Assembly (NCBI GenBank): GCA_903789505.1
Contig: CAIFEU010000097.1
Coordinates: 1-8,750, forward strand
DNA length: 8,750 nucleotides
From: an uncultured Coriobacteriales bacterium
Lineage (GTDB): Bacteria; Actinomycetota; Coriobacteriia; Coriobacteriales; UMGS124
Reading direction: 5' to 3'
The notes below the pieces were generated by a model. That model worked only from the letters and a program-made list of their open reading frames with translations, did no database searches and had not been told where the DNA came from. The first letter of the stretch is position 1. Every line of letters starts with the position of its first letter. The translations under genes and the position numbers were made by a program. Below are positions 1 through 5,344 of this stretch, piece by piece.

Positions 1-28
1 GCGGGGGGCGGCTCCACGGAAGGGACAC

Positions 29-57
29 AGGCGCCCCCGGGCGGGCCGGGGGCGCCT
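29..57 (-). terminator. Strong hairpin, likely terminator of the alkaline phosphatase gene
   Basis: Positions 29-40 and 46-57 form a perfect 12-bp inverted repeat (AGGCGCCCCCGG with CCGGGGGCGCCT) around a 5-nt loop. It lies about 64 nt past the phosphatase stop codon. In the minus direction the stem is followed by a pyrimidine-rich but T-poor stretch (GTGTCCCTTCC), so it is a GC-rich intrinsic terminator without a classical U tract. It could equally serve a plus-strand or convergent transcript from outside the window. Confidence 0.7.
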
Positions 58-120
58 CGAGCTGTCCGGGGCTATTCGGTTGTTCCGTCGCTTACCGGCT
101 TTGGCTCGGAGCGGCTCGCC

Positions 121-1707
121 CTACTGTACGTCGGTCAGGCTGGCGAGCTTGTTGTAGATGTCGGTGTTGTCGAAGGCGCCGCAGAACTGGTCGGCACCGC
201 AGCCCAGGGCATAGATGCCCACGGGCGCGCCGGTGTGGGCGTAGGTGGTGTGGCCGATGCCCGACTTCTGGTCGAGGATGTGGCAGAGGCACATGGAGAA
301 CGGCTGGTAGCTGCCGTACAGCTCGTACTCCTGCTGAGTCATCTCGGTCTGGGTCGTGCTCGCGCCCAGCATCTGACGCTCGAAGGCGTCCTGCAGCTCG
401 TTGAGCTCGTACTCGGTGAGGACCAGCTTGTCGTCATCCTCGGTCTTGGCGTCATCGGTGCAGGTCAGGCCGAAGTACTCCTTGACGTCCTTGAGAGCCT
501 GCGCGAACGTGGTGCCCTCCGCGCGGTAGTTGGCGACGACGTCGGTGTCGAACTTGGCGTAGGACGTCTTCTGGAACGTGAGGTTGCGCAGGAACGTGTC
601 GTAGTTGGTCGTCTTGTACCCGATGCCCAGACCGCCGGTCTCGTGGTCGGCCGTGACCAGGATCAGCGTGTCGTCGGGATGCGCCTCGTAGAAGCTCACC
701 GCGGACTCGACGGCCTTGCTCAGAGCGATCGTGTCGTGGATGCAGGCGGCGGCGTCGTTCGCGTGGCACGCCCAGTCGATCTTGCCGCCCTCGACCATCA
801 TGAAGAACGGGTCAATGTCAGCGGAGGAGTCGGACGCCTTGTCGCCGGCGATGACCTCGATGGCCTTGTTGACGTAGTCCACCAGGCGCCACTCACCGTC
901 GGCCGCGTCCATGTCGTAGTTCATCGCGTCACCGTCGGCGACCGTCTCGGAGATGATCAGGGTCCTGTCGGAGTCGCCGGCCTTGAGCGCCTCGGCGTCG
1001 GCCTGCTTGGTGATAACGCGATAGCCTGCGTCCTCCGCGACCTTGAGCAGGTCCGTCTTGTCCTCGTCGGTGCCGGTGGGAGCGAGGAACGCGCCGCCGG
1101 CGAAGAACTCGAAGCCGCTCTGGGCGAGCTCCTCACCGATCTCGTAGTAGTTCTTGCGGCTCGACTGGTGCGCGTAGAACGCGGCGGGCGTCGCGTGGTT
1201 CATGTTGACCGAGGTCAGCACGCCAATCTTGAAGCCCTTCTGCGAGTGCAGCTTCTCGGAGATGGTCTCGAAGGCCACCGACTTGGTCTCCGGGTCCATG
1301 TTGATGACGCCGGAGAGCGTCTTGTTGCCCGTGGCGATCGAGGTCGCGGTGGAGGCGGAGTCGGGGCAGAACGAGGAGCTGTCATAGGTGGTGACGCTGC
1401 CGAAGTACGGGAACTGCTGGAAGCTCAGCGGCTCCTGCACGACCTCCCCGCCGTTGTTCACCGCACCCTGGAAGAAGCTGGAGATCTGCACCTGCTCGTT
1501 GCCCATGCCGTCGCCGATGAACAGGAAGATGTGCTTGGGGGCGGCGTCCGTGGTCGCAGCGGACTTCTTGGAGTCGGAGGCGGCGGACTCGCTTGCACGC
1601 GCGTCCCTGACGATTGCGCCGCCGGCGATCATCGCCGCCGTCCCGGCCGCACCCGCCTTGATGAGGTCGCGACGGGTAACGTTGGACGCATCCTGGGCGA
1701 AATTCAT
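121..1707 (-). CDS. phoA: Tat-exported alkaline phosphatase (PhoA family)
   Basis: The 528-aa protein hydrolyses phosphate monoesters outside the membrane to release inorganic phosphate. The N-terminus has a twin-arginine signal (T11-R12-R13-D-L-I-K17), a short hydrophobic stretch to about residue 33, and an ARA cleavage site near 36-38. Visible family signatures are metal Asp66 (FIGDGMG), nucleophile Ser117 in PDSASTAT, NHATPAAF at 170-177, EGGKIDWACHAND with Glu306, Asp311 and His315, TADHETGG with Asp354 and His355, and His491 in AHTGAP. The DW pairing after the metal Asp and the NHAT motif fit Bacillus/TAP-type rather than E. coli-type enzymes. The variable region near 365-470 would be the crown/insert. 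There are eight cysteines (114, 314, 322, 416, 473, 475, 503, 509), an even number in an exported protein. The ATG start has AGAGAGGA 10 nt upstream and places the signal peptide correctly. A separate promoter candidate with 11-nt direct repeats lies upstream, so the gene is probably monocistronic and perhaps phosphate-regulated. Confidence 0.95.
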   Translation of the reverse strand: MNFAQDASNVTRRDLIKAGAAGTAAMIAGGAIVRDARASESAASDSKKSAATTDAAPKHIFLFIGDGMGNEQVQISSFFQGAVNNGGEVVQEPLSFQQFPYFGSVTTYDSSSFCPDSASTATSIATGNKTLSGVINMDPETKSVAFETISEKLHSQKGFKIGVLTSVNMNHATPAAFYAHQSSRKNYYEIGEELAQSGFEFFAGGAFLAPTGTDEDKTDLLKVAEDAGYRVITKQADAEALKAGDSDRTLIISETVADGDAMNYDMDAADGEWRLVDYVNKAIEVIAGDKASDSSADIDPFFMMVEGGKIDWACHANDAAACIHDTIALSKAVESAVSFYEAHPDDTLILVTADHETGGLGIGYKTTNYDTFLRNLTFQKTSYAKFDTDVVANYRAEGTTFAQALKDVKEYFGLTCTDDAKTEDDDKLVLTEYELNELQDAFERQMLGASTTQTEMTQQEYELYGSYQPFSMCLCHILDQKSGIGHTTYAHTGAPVGIYALGCGADQFCGAFDNTDIYNKLASLTDVQ

Positions 1708-1763
1708 AGAACGAGGGTCCTCTCTCTTCAGCGAATGCCCTGCGCGGGGTCGGGCGCATGGGG

Positions 1764-1789
1764 CGGCTCCGTCCCGTGGAGCCGGCTCC
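1764..1789 (-). other. Two alternative hairpins in the phosphatase leader
   Basis: CGGCTCC (1764-1770) and GGAGCCG (1778-1784) form a 7-bp stem with a 7-nt loop. The overlapping GGAGCCGGCTCC (1778-1789) is a perfect 12-nt palindrome. The two structures share the same segment and cannot form together. The site is 57-82 nt upstream of the phosphatase start and downstream of its candidate promoter, so it would be in the leader RNA. Function is unknown. Confidence 0.4.
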
Positions 1790-1817
1790 TATTCTCTTCG
1801 CTGGAGGAAAAGCCCCC

Positions 1818-1856
1818 GTCATAGCCGCGATAGAGCTGAGTCAGCAGCTCGTCAGC
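1818..1856 (-). promoter_or_regulatory. Candidate phoA promoter with 11-nt direct repeats (Pho-box-like)
   Basis: Read on the minus strand, GCTGACGAGCT (1856-1846) is followed directly by GCTGACTCAGCT (1845-1834), so GCTGAC recurs with an exact 11-nt period. A -10-like TATGAC lies at 1823-1818. CTGACT (1844-1839) matches TTGACA at 4 of 6 positions with a 15-nt spacer. Known Pho boxes (E. coli PhoB, Streptomyces PhoP) are direct repeats with an 11-nt period near the -35 region, so phosphate control is plausible. The sequence does not match those consensi closely. The same bases also form the inverted repeat GAGCTG-CTGACT-CAGCTC (1850-1833), so a dimeric repressor operator is an alternative. 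Confidence 0.4.
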
Positions 1857-1940
1857 CTCGTGAAACCGTCGCGTATGCGCGCCGTAAGCGCGCCGGACGC
1901 AGCGCAATCGCCGATGAGCGCGCGACAGGCAGGGAACGAC

Positions 1941-1969
1941 GCAATCGCCCCCTGCGGGGCACGCGATGC
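1941..1969 (-). terminator. Possible terminator after the NlpC/P60 gene
   Basis: GCCCC (1947-1951) and GGGGC (1956-1960) form a short GC stem with a 4-nt loop. It can extend imperfectly through 1941-1946 and 1965-1969 with bulges. It starts about 12 nt past the NlpC/P60 stop codon in the minus direction. No U tract follows, so the call rests on position and structure only. Confidence 0.35.
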
Positions 1970-1980
1970 CTGCGGCGCCA

Positions 1981-3219
1981 TCAGAACGGGCTGCCGCCTC
2001 CGCAGTAGCCGTCGCAGTAGTTGTACGCGTGGACCGCGACGCCCGAGCTGGGAATCGACTCGATGATCATGCCGTCGCCCACGTACATCGCGACGTGGTA
2101 GATGGAGCCGCCGCGCGAGTAGAACACCAGGTTGCCCGGCACGAGGCTGCCCACGTCGTAGACGAGGTTGCCCGCCGCGACGACGGTGTTGTACTGGACG
2201 CCCGACTGGTGGTAGAGGCTATAGCCGCAGTCGGCGTAGGCCTGCGAGGTGAGGCCGGAGCAGTCCAAGACGCTGTATGGCGTGCCGAGATAGTTGTACG
2301 CTGCCGCGACGACGTCCGCCGGCTGATAGCCGGTGCCCCCCGAGCTCCCCGAGCTGGAGGAGGACCCGGACGACTCGCCTCCCGAACCTGACGTCGACCC
2401 GGAGTCGGAGCCCGACGCCGTGGACGAGGTGTCGACGGAGTAGACCTGCGCCCCCTGCCCCTGCGAGCTCGCCGCCTGCGCGGCGGCCTCTGCCGCTGCG
2501 GCCTGGCGCGCCGCCTCCGCCTGCGCCTCGATCTCCGCCTGCTTCTGCGCCATCAGGTCCTGGACCTGCTGGTCGAGGCTCGACGCGTATGCCTCGGTCT
2601 GGGCGACCTGGTCGTTGAGCTCGTCGAGCTGCGTCTGCTGGTCGGAGAGGAGCTGCTCCTGCTGCGCCTGCTGGTCCTGGAGCTGGGACTGCTCGGACTC
2701 AAGCTCGCTCTGGGCGTCGACAACCTCCTGGATGAGCTGGGCGTCCGAGTCGGAGATCTTGTTCGCCAGGTACACCCTGTTCGTGAGGTCCTCGTAGCTG
2801 TCCGCGCCCAGGACGAGGTCGAGCAGGGCGGTGTCGCCCGCCTTGTAGCTGGCGGCGATGCGATTCGAGAGCGCCTCGCGCTTGTCGTCGAGGTCGGCCT
2901 GGGTCTGCTCAATCTGGGTCTGCAGGTCGCTGATTGCCTGGTTGGTCGCATCGAGGTCGGAGGAAATCTGCTGGTAGTTCGCCTCGGCGTCGAAGACCTC
3001 GTTGTTCAGCTGGTCGAGCTGCGTCATCGCGTCGTTGTAGCGCTGCTGGGCGTCGGCGAGGGCGGCGTTGGTCTCGTCCGAGCCGTTGTAGTCATCGGCG
3101 AAGGCGAGGGTCCGGACGAGCGAGACCGAGGCGAGCGCCGGCAGCGCGACGGCGAGCCCTCCCAGGAGCGTCCGCCGGTCGATGGGTGTGGATGTGGTGC
3201 GATTGGTGTGTGATTCCAT
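1981..3219 (-). CDS. Exported coiled-coil NlpC/P60 peptidoglycan hydrolase (PcsB/RipA-like layout)
   Basis: This 412-aa protein is predicted to cut stem peptides of peptidoglycan outside the membrane, probably in cell separation or wall turnover. Order: Tat-like signal (D14-R15-R16-T-L-L-G-G, hydrophobic to about 39, AFA at 39-41 then DD); long Gln/Asp/Glu-rich coiled coil, about 48-235; Ala/Gln-rich then Ser/Gly linker, about 236-298; C-terminal NlpC/P60 domain, about 299-412. The catalytic Cys320 lies in LDCSGL and His375 in YHVAMYVGDG. Glu387, 12 residues after the His, gives a Cys-His-Glu triad as known for mycobacterial RipA. The usual PYVWGG stretch before the Cys is shortened to PYSVLDCSG. 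An in-frame GTG at 3249 would add ten residues, but ATG at 3219 has GAAAGG 9 nt upstream and is preferred. There is no SH3 or LysM domain, so the coiled coil probably mediates localisation or autoinhibition, as in PcsB. The 273-nt gap to phoA argues against an operon. Confidence 0.9.
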   Translation of the reverse strand: MESHTNRTTSTPIDRRTLLGGLAVALPALASVSLVRTLAFADDYNGSDETNAALADAQQRYNDAMTQLDQLNNEVFDAEANYQQISSDLDATNQAISDLQTQIEQTQADLDDKREALSNRIAASYKAGDTALLDLVLGADSYEDLTNRVYLANKISDSDAQLIQEVVDAQSELESEQSQLQDQQAQQEQLLSDQQTQLDELNDQVAQTEAYASSLDQQVQDLMAQKQAEIEAQAEAARQAAAAEAAAQAASSQGQGAQVYSVDTSSTASGSDSGSTSGSGGESSGSSSSSGSSGGTGYQPADVVAAAYNYLGTPYSVLDCSGLTSQAYADCGYSLYHQSGVQYNTVVAAGNLVYDVGSLVPGNLVFYSRGGSIYHVAMYVGDGMIIESIPSSGVAVHAYNYCDGYCGGGSPF

Positions 3220-3228
3220 CAGGATTGG

Positions 3229-3234
3229 CCTTTC
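3229..3234 (-). promoter_or_regulatory. RBS that decides the NlpC/P60 start
   Basis: GAAAGG on the minus strand sits 9 nt upstream of the ATG at 3219. The alternative GTG start at 3249 has no comparable purine-rich site, which is why the shorter protein is annotated. Confidence 0.6.
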
Positions 3235-3254
3235 GATTCGTCTGTGCACCCATC

Positions 3255-3260
3255 ACTCTA
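3255..3260 (-). promoter_or_regulatory. Weak -10 candidate for the NlpC/P60 gene
   Basis: TAGAGT on the minus strand, in the context GGCTAGAGTG, matches TATAAT at 4 of 6 positions and lies 36 nt upstream of the annotated start. No convincing -35 hexamer is seen; the corresponding position contains GCATGA. Only weakly supported. Confidence 0.25.
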
Positions 3261-3278
3261 GCCGCGCGGCGAACGCCT

Positions 3279-3369
3279 CATGCGTGCGGGGCGCGATTCA
3301 CGCCCAACTTCCGCATGCGTGGAGGGTCGCTGAAACGACGGCGCGGCGCGCATGCGAATGGGACATGCG
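3279..3369. repeat. Cluster of four CATGCG hexamers upstream of the NlpC/P60 gene
   Basis: CATGCG occurs on the plus strand at 3279, 3314, 3351 and 3364. The first two are extended to the 8-mer CATGCGTG. Spacings are 35, 37 and 13 nt. In sequence this GC-rich, four same-strand copies within about 90 nt are more than expected by chance. The cluster covers the region just upstream of the weak -10 candidate, so regulator binding is possible but unproven. Confidence 0.3.
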
Positions 3370-3456
3370 CGCTGGTGAGAGGCATAGGCGAGCAGGGCGC
3401 GGAAGGCGCACGGGCGAGCCCGGCGAGGAGACCTGCGGGCGCGGGCGAACGGGCGA

Positions 3457-3478
3457 GCCGCCGCGCCCCGTCGGCGGC
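3457..3478 (-). terminator. GC hairpin, possible terminator for the small-protein gene
   Basis: GCCGCCG (3457-3463) pairs with CGGCGGC (3472-3478), a 7-bp stem with an 8-nt loop, 43 nt past the stop codon of the minus-strand small gene. No U tract follows. Such stems are easy to find by chance at this GC content. Confidence 0.25.
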
Positions 3479-3516
3479 GCCGGGACGCTGCCGCGGAGGG
3501 GCGACGGCGGCATGGC

Positions 3517-3530
3517 GGCGACTAGTCGCC
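3517..3530. repeat. Perfect 14-nt palindrome spanning a stop codon
   Basis: GGCGACTAGTCGCC is a perfect 14-nt dyad, and its centre contains the TAG stop of the small-protein gene. In RNA it can form a 5-bp stem with a CUAG tetraloop. It may help end translation or transcription, or be a protein site. No function can be assigned. Confidence 0.4.
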
Positions 3531-3857
3531 CACCTTGAGGGCCATGACGCGACGGACCGCCCCCTTGCCGCCCTCGGCGTCGCTGGGATGCGTGTCGAGC
3601 AGGCCCTGGGCCTTCTCGATGACGTCGGACGGGTACTCGATGTCGGGGTTGACGCCACCCTTGGTGGGGTCGATCACCACGGTCCAGTTGTCCTTCGCAA
3701 GGGCGCTGATGACGTCGGACGTGATGGAGCCGTGGGCAATGACCTCGCCGCTCTCGTCGATGGCATGGCACTTGTAGCCGAAGCCCTTGCCCTTTGCTCC
3801 CTTGGGGGCAAAGCCGTGCTCCCACTCGACGATTCGGGCGAACTTGTACTGGGCCAT
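3522..3857 (-). CDS. Small conserved-looking hypothetical protein, 111 aa
   Basis: I do not recognise a family. The reading frame is supported by a near-perfect Shine-Dalgarno site (AGAAGGAGG, 8 nt spacer) and by a balanced, non-repetitive composition unlike the Arg/Pro/Ala-rich shadow frames around it. There is no signal peptide or membrane segment, so it is predicted cytoplasmic. The first 65 residues look strand-rich (YKFARIVEWEHG at 4-15, FGYKCHAID at 26-34, WTVVIDP at 58-64), with Lys/Gly-rich loops at 19-25. A probable helix follows around 77-88 (SDVIEKAQGLLD). There is one cysteine, Cys30. A longer in-frame start at 4079 would add 74 residues of low-complexity Arg/Ser/Pro sequence and is rejected. 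It is transcribed divergently from the alpha/beta hydrolase and separated from the NlpC/P60 gene by about 300 nt, so it is probably expressed alone. Confidence 0.75.
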   Translation of the reverse strand: MAQYKFARIVEWEHGFAPKGAKGKGFGYKCHAIDESGEVIAHGSITSDVISALAKDNWTVVIDPTKGGVNPDIEYPSDVIEKAQGLLDTHPSDAEGGKGAVRRVMALKVGD

Positions 3858-3865
3858 GAAAGGCG

Positions 3866-3874
3866 CCTCCTTCT
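3866..3874 (-). promoter_or_regulatory. Near-perfect Shine-Dalgarno site for the small protein
   Basis: AGAAGGAGG on the minus strand, with an 8-nt spacer to the ATG at 3857, is the strongest RBS in the window. It fixes the start of the 111-aa protein and suggests efficient translation. Confidence 0.75.
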
Positions 3875-4130
3875 CTCCCTCCCGCAGGACCCGCCGACGG
3901 TGGGGGTGGCACGCCGCCGAAGCCTCGGCAGCAGGCCGAGACGACGGGCGCGCACCGCGGCGCCGGCGCGGCGCGGGTGGGAAAAGCGAATAGATTCTTT
4001 CTTTGGTACCCCAGTTGCCGCGAAGGCAGACACCGGGGCACCGCGGACGGACGATTCGCCGGCGCGAGGGACGACGCACGCGAATCCGCGCATCTCACGA
4101 CACCCGCACGCCCCGCGCTCTCCGCAGGGC

Positions 4131-4136
4131 TATCAT
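4131..4136 (+). promoter_or_regulatory. -10 candidate for the alpha/beta hydrolase
   Basis: TATCAT, one mismatch from TATAAT, lies in GGGCTATCATGG. It is 118 nt upstream of the hydrolase start. No -35 hexamer is visible 15-19 nt upstream. The 9-mer GCTATCATG recurs upstream of nagB at nearly the same distance from the start, which supports a shared promoter element. The predicted leader is about 105 nt. Confidence 0.4.
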
Positions 4137-4248
4137 GGCGTCGCGGCGCGTGTGTCGGCACCGCAATAGACGACGAGAGACGCGGCGGCGCGTGCGGGAG
4201 GGAGAGCCCGTCCCGTTGGCCCGCCGCGGCGAAGGGATGGGAGGCCGC

Positions 4249-5079
4249 ATGGCTGCCGATCGAACGGAGAGCAGGTTCTTCACGGTTGACCCCGACGTCC
4301 AGATTCACTTCTGGGACCGGGGGCAGGGCGACGCGATCGTGTTCGTCCCGGGGCTCACCTTCTCGGGAGAGATCTTCAAGGAGCAGGTCGAGCACTTCGG
4401 CCGCGACCACCGCGTGATCGCCGTCGACCCGCGCGGCCAGGGGCTCTCCACCAAGACGGTGCACGGCAACGACTACGTGACGCACGGGGCGGACCTCATC
4501 AAGCTCACGCGCGGCCTGGGGCTGGAGAACGTCGTGCTCGTGGGATGGTCGACCGGAAACTTGGAGGTCTGGTCCTACCTGGAGCAGGCCGGGTACGACA
4601 GCGTGAGGGGCGCCGTCACGATCGACATGAGCCCGCTGCCGCTGTCGTGGGACCCCGCATGGTGGACGGAGGGCACCCCGCAGGAGCTCTCCGAGATCGC
4701 CAGTCGAACGCTGACCAACCCCGAGTCCGCCGAGGGGTTCTGGAGTGACTACCTCACGCAGGTCATGATGCAGCGCAAGCTGGAGCCCGCGGAGTACGAG
4801 TACCTGATGGACATGTCGCGGCGCACCCCGTGGTGGGTCGCCCACGAGCTGTTCTGCAACGCCATCTTCTCCAACTACCTCGAGGTCGCCCAGACCGCGG
4901 CAAAGAGGATTCCCACTCTGATGTATATCGCGGAGCACTGGGCGGACATCGCCGAGCCGTTCTGCCACAGGCAGTTCCCCGAGACGCCCACCTACGTGAT
5001 GGGCGGTCACCTGATGGCCTACGAGTACCCCGAGAAGTTCGACGCACGCCTCGAGGAGTTCCTCGCGGGCATCGAGTAG
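4249..5079 (+). CDS. Alpha/beta-fold hydrolase, substrate unknown
   Basis: This 276-aa protein has the standard alpha/beta hydrolase layout and no signal peptide, so it is a predicted cytoplasmic esterase/amidase-like enzyme. Landmarks are FVPGLTF at 32-38 (oxyanion region), VDPRGQGLS at 59-67, the nucleophile elbow GWSTG with Ser101, and His254 in MGGHLMAYEYP as the likely catalytic His. The acid is less clear: where GEHD-type sequence is usual, this protein reads AEHWADIAEP, so Asp233 or Asp126 (TIDMSP) are the candidates. A Trp-rich lid/cap region spans about 134-200 (WDPAWW, TPWW). The start ATG has GGGAGG 4 nt upstream and GAAGGG 12 nt upstream. In-frame starts at 4135 and 4237 have poorer RBS spacing, and 4135 would add an Arg-rich tail. 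Neighbours give no pathway clue: the small gene is divergent, and nagB has its own promoter candidate. Confidence 0.85.
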   Translation: MAADRTESRFFTVDPDVQIHFWDRGQGDAIVFVPGLTFSGEIFKEQVEHFGRDHRVIAVDPRGQGLSTKTVHGNDYVTHGADLIKLTRGLGLENVVLVGWSTGNLEVWSYLEQAGYDSVRGAVTIDMSPLPLSWDPAWWTEGTPQELSEIASRTLTNPESAEGFWSDYLTQVMMQRKLEPAEYEYLMDMSRRTPWWVAHELFCNAIFSNYLEVAQTAAKRIPTLMYIAEHWADIAEPFCHRQFPETPTYVMGGHLMAYEYPEKFDARLEEFLAGIE

Positions 5080-5127
5080 CCGTGCCAGCCTCACGAGCGC
5101 GTCTACCCGGCGGGCGCGCCGCAACGC

Positions 5128-5142
5128 GTGCCCTGCGGGCAC
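5128..5142 (+). terminator. Possible terminator of the hydrolase gene
   Basis: GTGCCC (5128-5133) and GGGCAC (5137-5142) form a perfect 6-bp stem with a TGC loop, about 48 nt past the hydrolase stop. A C/T-rich stretch (TCTCCCGCCCTTCGTC) follows, but there is no true U run. Confidence 0.4.
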
Positions 5143-5199
5143 TCTCCCGCCCTTCGTCACCTGCCGCTCGATGGCGCGGCGATGATTTTCGTGCCGACA

Positions 5200-5223
5200 G
5201 GGGGCGGGACGGGGGCCACGGGG
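5200..5223 (+). other. G-quadruplex motif in the nagB upstream region
   Basis: Four runs of three or more G (5200-5204, 5206-5208, 5211-5215, 5220-5223) are separated by loops of 1, 2 and 4 nt, matching the canonical quadruplex pattern. It ends 9 nt before the nagB -10 candidate, on the non-template strand, and occupies the position of a -35 element. Folding is predicted only; G runs are common at this GC content. Confidence 0.45.
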
Positions 5224-5238
5224 CACGCGTGCTATCAT
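5223..5238 (+). promoter_or_regulatory. Extended -10 promoter and palindromic operator candidate for nagBA
   Basis: TGCTATCAT (5230-5238) is an extended -10 element (TGn plus TATCAT, one mismatch). It lies 112 nt upstream of the nagB start and has no -35 hexamer, which extended -10 promoters can tolerate. The perfect palindrome GCACGCGTGC (5223-5232) covers the TG dinucleotide and ends at the base before TATCAT. This is a good position for a repressor operator. It does not resemble the DasR/NagR-type site I know (TGGTCTAGACCA-like). Confidence 0.5.
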
Positions 5239-5344
5239 GTGCGCCCGAATCGATGGTCAGCGCCCGGCCAGCGCAGCAGGGCGCCGGTGTCGGGGCCATC
5301 TGGGCGGTCCCGCGAGGCGCGCAGCAGAGGGGAGCTTCTTGCCG

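Larger units (their letters stand above)
3858..4248. other. 391-nt divergent intergenic region
   Basis: This spacer lies between the minus-strand small gene and the plus-strand hydrolase. It holds the small gene's RBS next to its start, a 10-nt palindrome GCGCCGGCGC (3960-3969), an AT-richer patch (about 3981-4004) with CTATTC-type sequence on the minus strand that is the best place for the small gene's promoter, and the hydrolase -10 candidate at 4131. No further gene or RNA could be supported in it. Confidence 0.5.

Noticed and set aside
235..1824. Long plus-strand open frame (529 codons) opposite the phosphatase.
   Set aside because: Repetitive Val/Leu/Gly/Arg composition and exact overlap with a gene with clear catalytic motifs; an antisense shadow from high GC.
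3410..3459. Direct repeat ACGGGCGAGCC at 3410 and 3449.
   Set aside because: Two short GC-rich copies 39 nt apart; too weak to call a repeat element or attachment site.
3858..4079. Longer 185-aa form of the small minus-strand protein.
   Set aside because: The extra 74 residues are low-complexity Arg/Ser/Pro sequence, and the internal ATG has a near-perfect Shine-Dalgarno site.
4135..4248. In-frame upstream ATG adding 38 residues to the hydrolase.
   Set aside because: It lies inside the TATCAT -10 candidate, has a weak RBS, and the added residues are Arg-rich and unlike a folded domain.
5301..5314. TGGGCGGTCCCGCG in the nagB leader resembles the T-box motif GGGTGGTACCGCG.
   Set aside because: The UGG bases that pair with tRNA are changed to CGG, no stem I or specifier loop is seen, the leader is only about 100 nt, and nagB is not a T-box-type gene.
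5237..5344. In-frame upstream ATG adding 36 residues to NagB.
   Set aside because: It overlaps the -10 box, has no RBS, and NagB proteins start at the downstream ATG, which has its own RBS.
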